NCBI GenBank assembly: GCA_964414555.1
Contig: CAYPWW010000056.1
Coordinates: forward strand, 1 to 17,306
Direction: 5' to 3'
Source of the DNA: Litorimonas sp964414555
Lineage (GTDB): Bacteria > Pseudomonadota > Alphaproteobacteria > Caulobacterales > Maricaulaceae
DNA: 17,306 bases
A program made the position numbers and the translations under genes. This document shows, one piece after another, positions 1-8,345 of this stretch. The first letter of the stretch is position 1; each line of letters opens with the position of its first letter. The notes beneath the pieces were generated by a model. It worked only from the letters and a program-made list of their open reading frames with translations. It was not told the origin of the DNA and ran no database searches.

Positions 1-423
1 GGCAGCGACATGCCGCTGAATCAGGTGGCTTCGGTCTCTGTGCCAGAAGCTCGCATGTTGGTCGTCAGCGTTTGGGACAAATCCCAAGTGTCCGCCGTCG
101 ACAAAGCTCTGCGCCAATCGAATCTGGGCCTCAACCCGGTCATGGACGGTCAGACACTGCGCATTCCGATGCCGCCGCTGACGGAAGAGCGCCGCAAGGA
201 CCTTGTCAAAGTCGCAGGTGGATATGCCGAGACAGCCAAGATCGCGGTCCGCAATGTGCGCCGCGATGCGATGGACGCGCTGAAAAAAGCGGAGAAGGAT
301 GACGGCATGAGCGAAGATGAGCGCAAGGCCCATGAGGGCGATGTCCAGAAAGCCACAGACGCTGTGATTGGTGAGGTCGAAAGTACGCTGTCGACCAAAA
401 CCGAAGAAATCATGCAGGTCTAA
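1..423 (+). CDS. frr: Ribosome recycling factor, 5'-partial
   Basis: This is the C-terminal part of ribosome recycling factor, which with EF-G splits the post-termination ribosome so that subunits can be reused. The reading frame is open from the first base and ends at TAA 421-423. About 140 residues are visible, against a usual length near 185, so roughly 45 N-terminal residues lie outside the window. Recognisable family segments are PLNQVASVSVPEARMLVV, then VWDKSQVSAVDKAL, the GLNPVMDGQTLRIPMPPLTEERR stretch read in pieces, and VRNVRRDAMDALKK in the long helical domain. In alphaproteobacteria frr normally follows rpsB-tsf-pyrH and precedes uppS, and uppS does follow here. The ATG at base 10 is an internal methionine, not the start. 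Confidence 0.97.
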   Translation, partial: GSDMPLNQVASVSVPEARMLVVSVWDKSQVSAVDKALRQSNLGLNPVMDGQTLRIPMPPLTEERRKDLVKVAGGYAETAKIAVRNVRRDAMDALKKAEKDDGMSEDERKAHEGDVQKATDAVIGEVESTLSTKTEEIMQV

Positions 424-427
424 GGCA

Positions 428-1147
428 CTGTCGGCCCCGTCAACATATCTGCCAGAACATGTTGCCATCATCATGGATGGCAATGGTCGCTGGGCGCGAG
501 CGCGTCACAGGCCCCGCGTCTTTGGTCACAGAGAAGGGGTCAAAACCGTCCGGCGTATCGTCGAGGATGCCTCTAAGGTCGGGATTACCTGTCTCACGCT
601 CTATAGCTTCTCGACAGAGAATTGGACGCGGCCAAAATCTGAGATCGCGGCGTTGTTCAGCTTGCTACGCGAATATGTCGAAAGCGATTTGGAAACGCTG
701 CATTCGCGGAATGTGCGGGTGCGTATTTTGGGGTCTCGTCAGGGGCTAAAGCCTGACCTGCTGGAGTTGATCCGTCGCGTTGAGACAACGACGCAGGACA
801 ATACGGATTTCGCGCTCAATATTGCGTTTAACTATGGTGGGCGGGACGAGATCCTGCGCGCCGCCGCCGCTGCCGTCGCAGATGGGCGCGATTTCTCCAA
901 TATGGAGGAGGTGGATTTCGGGCCTTATCTTGATACAGCGGGCCTGCCAGACGTCGATTTGGTCATCCGGACATCGGGTGAGAAGCGCATCAGTAACTTC
1001 CTGCTCTGGCAAGCGGCCTATGCGGAATTTGTCTTCACAGATGTGCTCTGGCCAGATTTCAATGCCGATGACCTAAAGACAGCCCTCGCAGAATTTCGGT
1101 CTCGCGATCGACGCTTTGGCAATCTCAGCAAGCCCGAAGTCGCATGA
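428..1147 (+). CDS. uppS: Isoprenyl transferase (undecaprenyl diphosphate synthase), start codon uncertain
   Basis: UppS is a cytosolic cis-prenyltransferase that condenses isopentenyl diphosphate onto farnesyl diphosphate to make the C55 carrier for peptidoglycan and other surface polymers. All family motifs are present: HVAIIMDGNGRWA with the catalytic Asp, SFSTENWTRP, FNYGGRDEI, and near the end DLVIRTSGEKRISNFLLWQ followed by AYAEFVFTDVLWPDF. The start is a problem. No ATG, GTG or TTG lies between GTG 371 and the ATG at 473, which encodes the Met of MDGNG and is too late. I place the start at CTG 428, four bases after the frr stop. That gives 239 residues and an N-terminus of normal family length. 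The alternatives, GTG 371 and TTG 368, would overlap frr by about 50 bases, have no visible ribosome-binding site, and add a basic stretch that looks like out-of-frame frr. The gene ends in an ATGA overlap with cdsA. Confidence 0.95.
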   Translation: MSAPSTYLPEHVAIIMDGNGRWARARHRPRVFGHREGVKTVRRIVEDASKVGITCLTLYSFSTENWTRPKSEIAALFSLLREYVESDLETLHSRNVRVRILGSRQGLKPDLLELIRRVETTTQDNTDFALNIAFNYGGRDEILRAAAAAVADGRDFSNMEEVDFGPYLDTAGLPDVDLVIRTSGEKRISNFLLWQAAYAEFVFTDVLWPDFNADDLKTALAEFRSRDRRFGNLSKPEVA

Positions 1148-1700
1148 CCGAGACGGACGCCGTTATAAAGCCGAAGTGGAAGAACCTCGGTGTGCGCTTT
1201 GGCTCCGCCGTCGTTCTGGTTCTGATTTGTCTGGCACCGTTTTACTTTGGCGGCTTGCTCTGGGCCGTGCTGGCGGGCCTGTTTGGCGCGCGTATGCTCT
1301 ATGAATGGGTTCGCATGAGCGACCCAGAAGCCGGACTTCCAGAATATATCCTGCCCATCATCGGGCTCGTCGTTGGAATTGTTTATATTGCACAGGGCGA
1401 GACGTGGCTTGCGACGCTCTCGCTTGTCGTGACCTTGCTGGGGGTCGCGGTGGTCCAATTCGCCCGCAAAACCGCCCCGCGTTTGGGCTGGACAGAGATC
1501 GGGATGCTCTATGTCATTGTCCCGACACTGATGATTGTCGCACTGCGAGGGAATGAGGTCGGCTTTGATTCGACGGGTTTCGGGCGGCTTGTTTTCATCG
1601 TTATCTGCGTCGTGGCGGCGGATGTTGGGGCCTATTTCGGCGGATCAATCATGGGTGGACCAAAGCTCGCCCCCAGGATTTCCCCGAATAAAACGTGGTC
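1144..1700 (+). CDS. cdsA: Phosphatidate cytidylyltransferase, 3' end lost in assembly gap
   Basis: CdsA is a polytopic inner-membrane enzyme that makes CDP-diacylglycerol from phosphatidic acid and CTP, the branch point for phospholipid synthesis. The ATG overlaps the uppS stop as ATGA. About 185 codons are visible and contain several hydrophobic membrane segments, for example around VLVLICLAPFYFGGLLWAVL, ILPIIGLVVGIVYI and LVFIVICVVAADVGAYF. The best family marker is the stretch ADVGAYFGG followed by KLAPRISPNKTW just before the run of Ns. The usual length is about 265-285 residues, so the C-terminal signature with the metal-binding KD and GHGG...DR residues is missing. An open frame read across the Ns would end at 1887, but that is a translation of the dxr region in the wrong frame and should not be used as the end. 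Confidence 0.93.
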
Positions 1701-1800
1701 NNNNNNNNNNNNNNNNNNNNNNNNNNNNNNNNNNNNNNNNNNNNNNNNNNNNNNNNNNNNNNNNNNNNNNNNNNNNNNNNNNNNNNNNNNNNNNNNNNNN
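1701..1800. other. Assembly gap of 100 Ns
   Basis: Exactly 100 unknown bases interrupt the contig. cdsA sequence stops on the left and dxr sequence is already at its NADPH-binding motif on the right. Family lengths suggest about 270-340 missing bases, so the 100 Ns are probably a placeholder of fixed size rather than a measured gap. Confidence 0.98.
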
Positions 1801-2951
1801 TCCTCGGCTCGACAGGGTCGATCGGAAAAAACACGCTCGATATTGTCGAACGTGCGCCCGAGGGGACCTATGACGTTGTCGCCCTGACAGCCAATCGCAG
1901 TGCGGAAACCCTAGCAGAGCAAGCCCTGAAATTCCGGCCAGAGTTCGTCGCGCTTGCGGATGAAAGCCAAGCGGGCGTGTTGCGCGAAAAGCTAAGTGGT
2001 TCCGGCATCGAAATCGGTGTTGGGGCAGGGGCTGTCGTCGAGGCTGCCAAACGCGCCGCAGATTTCACCATGGCCGCCATTATCGGCTCAGCCGGATTAG
2101 AACCGACATTGGCGGCGGTCGGGCAGGGCAATCACGTTGGCTTGGCGAATAAGGAATGCCTCGTCTGTGCGGGTGAGACCTTTATGTCCGCCGTACGCAC
2201 GTCCGGCGCAACGCTCTTGCCGGTCGACTCTGAGCATAATGCGATTTTCCAAGTCCTTGAAGACGATCCCAAAGGGATTCGCCGCCTGATCCTAACCGCA
2301 AGCGGTGGACCGTTCCGTGAGGCTTCCATGGAACAACTGCGCAATGTCACGCGCGAAGACGCGCTGAATCACCCTGTCTGGTCCATGGGCGCGAAGATCA
2401 GCATCGATTCCGCGACCTTGATGAATAAGGGCCTAGAGCTGATCGAGGCGAGCTGGTTGTTCGATCGCCCGAGTGCAGAGATCGATGTGATCGTGCATCC
2501 CCAATCGATCATTCACTCTATGGTGGAATATATCGACGGCTCTGTGCTGGCGCAGTTGGGCAGTCCTGATATGCGCACGCCGATTGCCTATGCGATGGGC
2601 TGGCCGGCGCGGATCGACGCGCCCGTGGAGCGTTTGGACTTTGCCAAGCTGTCAGGATTGACGTTTTTTGAGCCGGATACAGAAAAATTCCCGGCTTTGC
2701 GCTTGGCAAGAGAGGCATTGGAGGCGGGCGGGCAGGCGCCTTGCGTACTGAATGCGGCGAATGAACAGGCGGTTGCGGCCTTTCTTGACGGGCGCATCCC
2801 GTTCTTGGGAATCGCGCGCGTCGTCGAGGCGACATTAGATCGTCATGCCAAGGGTCAGGATTTTGCTTGTGCACCCGCACAGGTAGAAGACGTGATTGCG
2901 CTGGATATCGCCGCACGCGCGACTGTGGATGACCAGATTGTAAACTTGTAA
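1801..2951 (+). CDS. dxr: 1-deoxy-D-xylulose 5-phosphate reductoisomerase, 5' end lost in assembly gap
   Basis: Dxr converts DXP to MEP with NADPH and a divalent metal, the committed step of the non-mevalonate isoprenoid pathway that feeds UppS. The first readable residues are LGSTGSIG, the N-terminal NADPH-binding loop, so only around 8-12 residues plus the start codon are lost in the gap. Further markers in order are ANKECLV near 2145, PVDSEHNAIFQ near 2220 with the metal-binding Asp and Glu, LTASGGPFR, NHPVWSMGAKISIDSATLMN with the following KGLELIEA, and VIVHPQSIIHSMVEY. About 382 residues are visible, matching a family length near 390-400. It ends at TAA 2949-2951, and 77 bases follow before rseP, the largest clear spacing in the plus-strand operon. 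Confidence 0.96.
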
Positions 2952-3028
2952 AGCCTGCGCCTTTGCGGCAATTCCGATGGGTCCGATAGGCCCCTAATTC
3001 CAGGGGAGATTCGCAAGGGGAGTGACAC

Positions 3029-4240
3029 ATGCTGGCAGGCGCGTTCTATTTCCTCTTCGCTGTGTTCAGTTTTCTGCTGGTCCTGTCGTTTCTCGTCTTT
3101 TTTCACGAGCTTGGACATTACTCTGTCGCGCGTTTTTTCAACATCGCCGTCGAGAAGTTTTCCATCGGCTTTGGTCGGCCCATTGCGAAGCGTCGGCGTA
3201 AGTCTGGTGAAATCTGGCAAGTCTCGCGTATCCCGCTTGGTGGCTATGTGAAATTTGCAGGCGATGCGGGCGTGGCCAGCAATCCCGACGTGGAACAACT
3301 CGACCAAATGCGCACGGAACTGGCAAAGACGCCGGATGGGCCACAGGTCGAAGATATCTTTCACTTCCGCCCCGTTTGGCAGCGCGCGCTCGTTGTAGCG
3401 GCTGGGCCGATCGCGAATTTCTTGCTCGCCGCTGTTTTATTCACCGGGTTGGGCCTCGCCTTGGGGCAGCAGTTTTATCCTTCCCATATTGGTAAAATTA
3501 CAGCCGATAGCCCTGCGGCGGCGGCAGGTTTTCAGTATGGCGACAACATCTTAGAGATGGATGGGCGCGACGCGACGCGTTTCAGTGACGTTCAAGCCTA
3601 TGTCTCTTTGCGCGCAGGCTCGCCCATCGAATTTATCGTGGACCGAGATGGCGTGCGTAAAACTCTGATCGTCACCCCTGAGCGCGAGGTTATTCGCGAC
3701 CAAATTGGCGGACAATCGACAGTCGGTCGAGTCGGGATGCAGCTTCGGGATGGGACGCTGCCGATCACCAAAGAGCTTGGCGTGTTAGAAGCTAGCGCCA
3801 GCGGCGTTGCACAAGTGGGTCAGACCATCGCCATGACAGGCACATATCTCGGACGCCTTTTTCAAGGGAAAGAAGACGGCAAACAATTAGGTTCTGTTGT
3901 CAAGATCGGCACAGTCGTCGGCAAAGTCGCCTCAGACACGGCGCAGGCCGATGTGCCTTTCGGCGTTAAGGCGCGCGCGTGGGCCATTCGGATGATCTCT
4001 CTAGCGGCAATGATTTCAATTGCGTTAGGTATCGCGAATTTAATGCCACTGCCCGTGCTGGATGGTGGACATCTTCTTTATTACAGCTATGAAGCGGTCG
4101 CCGGACGACCTTTGAGTCAGAAAACACAGGAATTAGGTTTCCGGCTTGGTTTTGCGGTTCTTCTGGGCCTCTTCGTTATTCTGACGATCAACGACATCGG
4201 GTATGTCGGAAGCTTTTTCTCCAATCTGGATGCCTCATGA
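3029..4240 (+). CDS. rseP: RIP metalloprotease RseP (site-2 protease family)
   Basis: RseP is a zinc intramembrane protease of the inner membrane that cuts anti-sigma factors and leftover signal peptides; in Escherichia coli it acts in the sigma-E envelope-stress cascade. The zinc motif HELGH lies at residues 26-30 inside the first hydrophobic segment. A periplasmic PDZ domain starts near residue 150 (HIGKITADSPAAAAGFQYGD). The second metal-site motif is MPLPVLDGGH, with Asp345. The length of 403 residues is usual for a form with a single recognisable PDZ domain. The start is well supported by AAGGGGAG at 3015-3022, six bases before ATG 3029. The stop overlaps the bamA start as ATGA. Its position next to bamA, skp and lpx genes is standard for alphaproteobacteria and fits an envelope-quality role. 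Its actual substrate here cannot be read from the sequence. Confidence 0.95.
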   Translation: MLAGAFYFLFAVFSFLLVLSFLVFFHELGHYSVARFFNIAVEKFSIGFGRPIAKRRRKSGEIWQVSRIPLGGYVKFAGDAGVASNPDVEQLDQMRTELAKTPDGPQVEDIFHFRPVWQRALVVAAGPIANFLLAAVLFTGLGLALGQQFYPSHIGKITADSPAAAAGFQYGDNILEMDGRDATRFSDVQAYVSLRAGSPIEFIVDRDGVRKTLIVTPEREVIRDQIGGQSTVGRVGMQLRDGTLPITKELGVLEASASGVAQVGQTIAMTGTYLGRLFQGKEDGKQLGSVVKIGTVVGKVASDTAQADVPFGVKARAWAIRMISLAAMISIALGIANLMPLPVLDGGHLLYYSYEAVAGRPLSQKTQELGFRLGFAVLLGLFVILTINDIGYVGSFFSNLDAS

Positions 4241-6735
4241 AGTCTTTCCCCACAGTGTCGGCCTTTATTTTGCGGGCCCTGATGGTCGTCGCGCTCTTCT
4301 GCGCTGCGCCGCTTTCCGTACAGGCACAGGACGCCGCCCCGTCGGTGGCGCCCCCAACGGTAATCCGCTCGATCCAAGTTCAAGGCAATCAACGTGTCGA
4401 GGCCAATACGGTCGCGTCTTACCTCTTGTTTGCGCCGGGTGATCCATATTCTGAGACACGTCTCGATACCTCGCTGAAGACGCTGTACGCGACGGGCTTG
4501 TTCGCCGATGTTGCGATTGACCCGCGGGACGGCAACGTCCTCATCCAGGTCATCGAGAACCCAATTATCAACCGCGTGATTTTCGAAGGGAATAAATCCC
4601 TCAAGACCGATAAAATTACGGATGAGATTGAAGCCGAACCGCGCGCGATCTTTACCCGCGCCGCCGTCCAAGAAGACGTCACACGCATCATCGAGCTTTA
4701 TCGCCAGTCTGGCCGCTTTGCCGCGACGGTTTCGCCCAAGGTCGTGCAGAAGCCTCAAAATCGTGTCGACCTCGTTTTTGAAATTACAGAAGGTCCCGTG
4801 ACAGGCGTCAAGCGCATCAACATCATCGGCAACGCTGAGTTCCCCGATCGCCGTTTGCGCAAAGAAATCGCGACAGCAGAATCGAGCTGGTACAAATTCT
4901 TTAGCTCGAATGATAATTTCGATCCGGGCCGTCTTGAGTTTGACCGCGAGCAACTGCGGACATTCTACACAAACCGTGGGTTCGCTGATTTCCGTGTCGT
5001 CTCCGCCGTGGCCGAGCTGACACCGGATCAGGAAGATTTCTACATCACCTTCACAGTGGATGAGGGCGAAGAATATGTCTGGGGCGAGGTCAGCGTCGAA
5101 ACTGAGCTCGACACGCTGAACAAGGACTTCCTCGAAAACCTGATCCCTGTCCGGACAGGCACAATTTACAACGCCAGTAAGGTTGAGGATGCGATTGACA
5201 GCCTGAACTTTGCGGCAGGCATTGGCGGCTACGCCTTTGTGGACGTGCAGCCACAGATCAAACGGAACCGCTCTGACAAGACTGTCGATCTGGTCTTCAA
5301 CATTGTCGAAGGTCCGCGCGTCTACATTGAGCGCATCGATATCGTCGGCAACACAACGACATTGGATTACGTCATCCGTCGCGAGATGGAGTTGGTTGAG
5401 GGTGATGCCTTTAACCGGATCCTTTTGGACCGATCCAAGAACCGCGTGCGCGCTCTGCGTTTCTTTGAGGATGTCGAAATCACAGAAACCCAAGGCTCGG
5501 CACCTGACCGCGCTGTCGTTGAGGTGAGGGTTAAAGAGCAGCCTACGGGTGAGCTTTCCTTCTCAGCAGGTTTCTCTTCTGCGGACCGTTTCCTCGTCGA
5601 CCTTTCCATTACCCAGCGTAACCTGCGTGGACGCGGCCAAGCGTTGCGGATGAGCGTCCGTGCATCGTCAAACCGTCGCGAGATTGATCTGCGTTTCACC
5701 GAACCGCGCTTCTTGGGCCGTAACCTCGGCGCCGGTGTAGAGCTGTTCGACGTCGTGATCGATTTTATTGACGAAGCGGGTTTTCGCCAGTCGCGGACAG
5801 GTGGTCAGGTTAGCCTCGCATTCCCGCTAACGGAATATACGAATTTCTCCGCGCGTTACTCTCTGCGTAAAGAAGACATTGAATTCCCGCAGGAAAACCA
5901 ATGTCCCGGCTTGCTTAGCGCGGATAGCCAGGGCCAGACTGTCTCGGCGACGAATACGCAGCTCCTTACACTCTGTGAACAATTGGGAGGTCGTCTGTCC
6001 TCGATCTTTGGTTATACCTTTGGTTGGGATCGTCGGAACGATCCGATTACACCGACGCGCGGCTTTGACGTGCGCCTGTCGCAAGACTTGGCCGGCCTAG
6101 GCGGTGATGTGAAATATCTACGCTCTGACATTCGCGCCAACGCCTATCGCGGCTTGTACAAAGACGTCATTGCCTCTGCGACCTTGGCTGGCGGTTATAT
6201 CCGCGGCTTTGGCGGCGACGGTATTTCGATCAATGATCGGTATTTCAAAGGGAACTTTGAGTTCCGCGGCTTTGATAATGCAGGCGTTGGCCCACGCGTC
6301 GTGACCTTTAATGCTGATACAGGCGATACGTTGATCAACGGCGTGCAAGATGGCCGCGGCCAAGCGTTGGGCGGGAATCTGTTCGGTCTGGCCTCCACAG
6401 AGGTCAGCTTCCCCGTCGGTATTCCGTCGCTTTTGGGCAGTCTGTTTGTCGAAGCTGGTACGGTTGGCCTGCTCGACGATGAGTTCACCTATAACACAAT
6501 CGTCAGTTCAACGGATCCATCTTTCACGCCCGGTTCATCCTGTGAAGGTATCACGACAGTCGGTGTTCTGTGTCAGCAGACCATCGACGAACTTGCGCCG
6601 CGCGTCACCGCCGGAGCCAGTGTTTTCTGGGAAAGCCCCTTCGGACCAATCCGGTTCGACTTTACTCAGCCGCTGGTCAAGCAACCCTATGACGACCGTC
6701 AGTCGTTCCAATTCACTACCCGTACGAGGTTTTAG
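4237..6735 (+). CDS. bamA: Outer membrane protein assembly factor BamA
   Basis: BamA is the core of the BAM complex that folds and inserts beta-barrel proteins in the outer membrane. A signal peptide runs to about residue 30 (cleavage after SVQA). Five POTRA domains follow, each opening with a strand like IRSIQVQGN (about 41), NRVIFEGN (112), KRINIIGN (192), a more divergent one near 280, and IERIDIVGN (364). The 16-strand barrel begins near residue 438 with GELSFSAGFSS. The lid-lock motif is FRGF at 676-679, where VRGF or VRGY is more common. The protein ends in Phe, as expected for an outer-membrane barrel. At 832 residues the length is typical. Mature BamA has only four cysteines, in two pairs (556/580 and 769/779) that fall in predicted extracellular loops 4 and 7. 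It overlaps rseP by four bases, and skp follows three bases later. Confidence 0.97.
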   Translation: MKSFPTVSAFILRALMVVALFCAAPLSVQAQDAAPSVAPPTVIRSIQVQGNQRVEANTVASYLLFAPGDPYSETRLDTSLKTLYATGLFADVAIDPRDGNVLIQVIENPIINRVIFEGNKSLKTDKITDEIEAEPRAIFTRAAVQEDVTRIIELYRQSGRFAATVSPKVVQKPQNRVDLVFEITEGPVTGVKRINIIGNAEFPDRRLRKEIATAESSWYKFFSSNDNFDPGRLEFDREQLRTFYTNRGFADFRVVSAVAELTPDQEDFYITFTVDEGEEYVWGEVSVETELDTLNKDFLENLIPVRTGTIYNASKVEDAIDSLNFAAGIGGYAFVDVQPQIKRNRSDKTVDLVFNIVEGPRVYIERIDIVGNTTTLDYVIRREMELVEGDAFNRILLDRSKNRVRALRFFEDVEITETQGSAPDRAVVEVRVKEQPTGELSFSAGFSSADRFLVDLSITQRNLRGRGQALRMSVRASSNRREIDLRFTEPRFLGRNLGAGVELFDVVIDFIDEAGFRQSRTGGQVSLAFPLTEYTNFSARYSLRKEDIEFPQENQCPGLLSADSQGQTVSATNTQLLTLCEQLGGRLSSIFGYTFGWDRRNDPITPTRGFDVRLSQDLAGLGGDVKYLRSDIRANAYRGLYKDVIASATLAGGYIRGFGGDGISINDRYFKGNFEFRGFDNAGVGPRVVTFNADTGDTLINGVQDGRGQALGGNLFGLASTEVSFPVGIPSLLGSLFVEAGTVGLLDDEFTYNTIVSSTDPSFTPGSSCEGITTVGVLCQQTIDELAPRVTAGASVFWESPFGPIRFDFTQPLVKQPYDDRQSFQFTTRTRF

Positions 6736-6738
6736 ATC

Positions 6739-7317
6739 ATGTCCCCCTTCAAGACCCTTCGCGCCCTTACACTCGGCTTTGGCCTCAGCCTCGCATTTGC
6801 GGCCTCTGCCTTTGCGCAGTCGACAATCTTAGTCGTCGACACACAAAAAGTTCTCAAAGAATCGACAGTTGGCCAGCACGTCGCGCGGCAACTGGAAGCT
6901 ATCTACAGCTCTGCTCAGTCCGAGATGAAAGCCAAAGCGTCGCCGCTGGAATCGACAGGTAAGTCGCTTCAGGCACAGCTACAGACAAAAACGTCCATGC
7001 AAGACCTGCAATCCGACACAGGTCTGCAAGCGCAGATCAAGCGTTTTGAAACCGACAAACAGGCATATAAGGTCGAAGAATATTACACAGCTAATGAGCT
7101 GAAAGTGACCGAAGCCAAAGCGATTGGCCTTGTCTCTCAGCGCGTTAAAACGATCATCGACCAAATCGCTCGCGAGCGGAATGCAGACGTTGTTCTGGAA
7201 AAATCCCTCGTGATCTATGGTGATCCGGCTGACGTAACCGATCTCGTGATCTCCCGCCTCAATAGCCAGATGACAACTGTTCCTGTCGCGCGCGAGCGCC
7301 TGCCACGTAAAGGCTAG
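6739..7317 (+). CDS. skp: Periplasmic chaperone Skp/OmpH family
   Basis: Skp-type proteins are trimeric periplasmic chaperones that hold unfolded outer-membrane proteins on their way to BamA. The product has 192 residues. A signal peptide is evident, with a hydrophobic stretch LTLGFGLSLAFAASAFA and cleavage after Ala26. The mature start STILVVDTQKVLKES matches the family's first strand. A long charged, Gln- and Lys-rich segment from about residue 50 to 150 fits the coiled-coil tentacles, and ADVVLEKSLVIYG matches the strand returning to the body domain. The start ATG 6739 follows the bamA stop by three bases, with GAGG at 6726-6729 inside the end of bamA as a plausible ribosome-binding site. 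The family is recognised by layout and position more than by invariant residues. Confidence 0.93.
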   Translation: MSPFKTLRALTLGFGLSLAFAASAFAQSTILVVDTQKVLKESTVGQHVARQLEAIYSSAQSEMKAKASPLESTGKSLQAQLQTKTSMQDLQSDTGLQAQIKRFETDKQAYKVEEYYTANELKVTEAKAIGLVSQRVKTIIDQIARERNADVVLEKSLVIYGDPADVTDLVISRLNSQMTTVPVARERLPRKG

Positions 7318-7355
7318 GTTTTTTCGCGCTAGCGAAGCTCGGCGAGGGGGGGCAC

Positions 7356-8345
7356 ATGATCGACACGCGATTTTATACTGTGTCCGCGCCGCGCTCTGTC
7401 GGTGATATCGCTGCGCAATTTGGGTTTGCCCTACCGTCCGCCTCTATGGCGGACGAAATGATTCAGGCGCCGGCCTCTCTGCCAAACAGCCTTCCGGGCG
7501 AGGTTACCTTTTTTGCGAATAAGCGTCGGAGTGACGATCTGAAAACGGCGAAGGCGACAGCCTGCCTGACGACGGAAAAACTCTCGGATCTGGTCAAAGC
7601 GGCCGGGATGATCGCTATCCATACCGACAGCCCGCGCGATGATTTCGCACGACTGACGGCCTCTATGGCCCGGGACGGCGCATCTGATGTTCTGATGAGC
7701 AATATCGCTGACACAGCGCAGGTTCACCCTTCCGCAGTGCTAGGTCAGGGCGTGTCGATTGGCGCGCAGACGTGCATTGGTGCGAATAGCGTGATTGGCG
7801 ACGGTGTCGTGATTGGCGCGAATTGCAACATCGGCCCGCTTGTGAGCGTTTCTTTCGCGCGGATTGGACAGCGCTGCGTGATTAAATCGGGCGCGATTGT
7901 GGGCGGAACAGGCTTTGGTGTCGCGAAAGATGCGGCGGGGACATTCACCGTTCCGCATCTGGGACGCGTTATTTTCGGCGACGACGTCCAAGTCGGCTCC
8001 AACAGCTGTATCGACCGAGGACAGTTGGGCGACACTGTCCTGTCAGATGGTGTGAAGATCGATAACCTCGTCCAAATTGCGCATAATGTCTTCATCGGTG
8101 AAGGCACCATGCTGGCGGGACATGTTGGGGTTTCGGGCAGCTGTCATATCGGGAAGGGAGCGCTGTTCGGGGGACGCGCCTCGCTCGCTGATCATATTAC
8201 CGTTGGCGACGGCGCCATCTTGGCGGCCTTTGCAGGCGTGATGACGGATATTCCCCCGGGCGAAATGTGGTCAGGCTCTCCCGCCATGCCGATCCGCGAA
8301 CATATGCGTAACGTTGCGACCTTAAAGAAATTGACGAAGCGATGA
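7356..8345 (+). CDS. lpxD: UDP-3-O-(3-hydroxyacyl)glucosamine N-acyltransferase
   Basis: LpxD adds the second hydroxyacyl chain, from acyl-ACP, to the glucosamine nitrogen in lipid A synthesis. The N-terminal third (to about residue 115) is the uridine-binding domain, including LPGEVTFFANKR. The rest is a left-handed beta helix of hexapeptide repeats such as IGANSVIGDGVVIGANCNIG. The catalytic base is His243 in QIAHNVFIGEG, equivalent to His239 of the E. coli enzyme. A C-terminal helix (MRNVATLKKL) closes the protein. The 329-residue length is normal. The start is supported by a purine-rich GAGGGGGGG ending three bases before ATG 7356. The gap of 38 bases after skp holds a short inverted repeat (7323-7336) but no terminator. 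The stop overlaps fabZ as ATGA. Confidence 0.97.
   Translation: MIDTRFYTVSAPRSVGDIAAQFGFALPSASMADEMIQAPASLPNSLPGEVTFFANKRRSDDLKTAKATACLTTEKLSDLVKAAGMIAIHTDSPRDDFARLTASMARDGASDVLMSNIADTAQVHPSAVLGQGVSIGAQTCIGANSVIGDGVVIGANCNIGPLVSVSFARIGQRCVIKSGAIVGGTGFGVAKDAAGTFTVPHLGRVIFGDDVQVGSNSCIDRGQLGDTVLSDGVKIDNLVQIAHNVFIGEGTMLAGHVGVSGSCHIGKGALFGGRASLADHITVGDGAILAAFAGVMTDIPPGEMWSGSPAMPIREHMRNVATLKKLTKR

Noticed and set aside
1695..1887. Open frames running through the Ns
   Set aside because: Frame continuity across unknown bases is meaningless. The sequence on each side belongs to different genes.
2991..3006. CCCCT-AATTCC-AGGGG hairpin upstream of rseP
   Set aside because: The five-base-pair stem is short, has no T tract and leaves the ribosome-binding site free. 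It may be chance in GC-rich DNA.
4117..5493. Open frame of 458 codons antisense to rseP and bamA
   Set aside because: It lies opposite clearly conserved rseP and bamA codons, has no recognisable domain, and its composition fits a shadow of GC-rich coding sequence.
7323..7336. Inverted repeat TTCGC-GCTA-GCGAA between skp and lpxD
   Set aside because: The stem has only five base pairs and the T run lies before it, not after, so it is not an intrinsic terminator for the operon.
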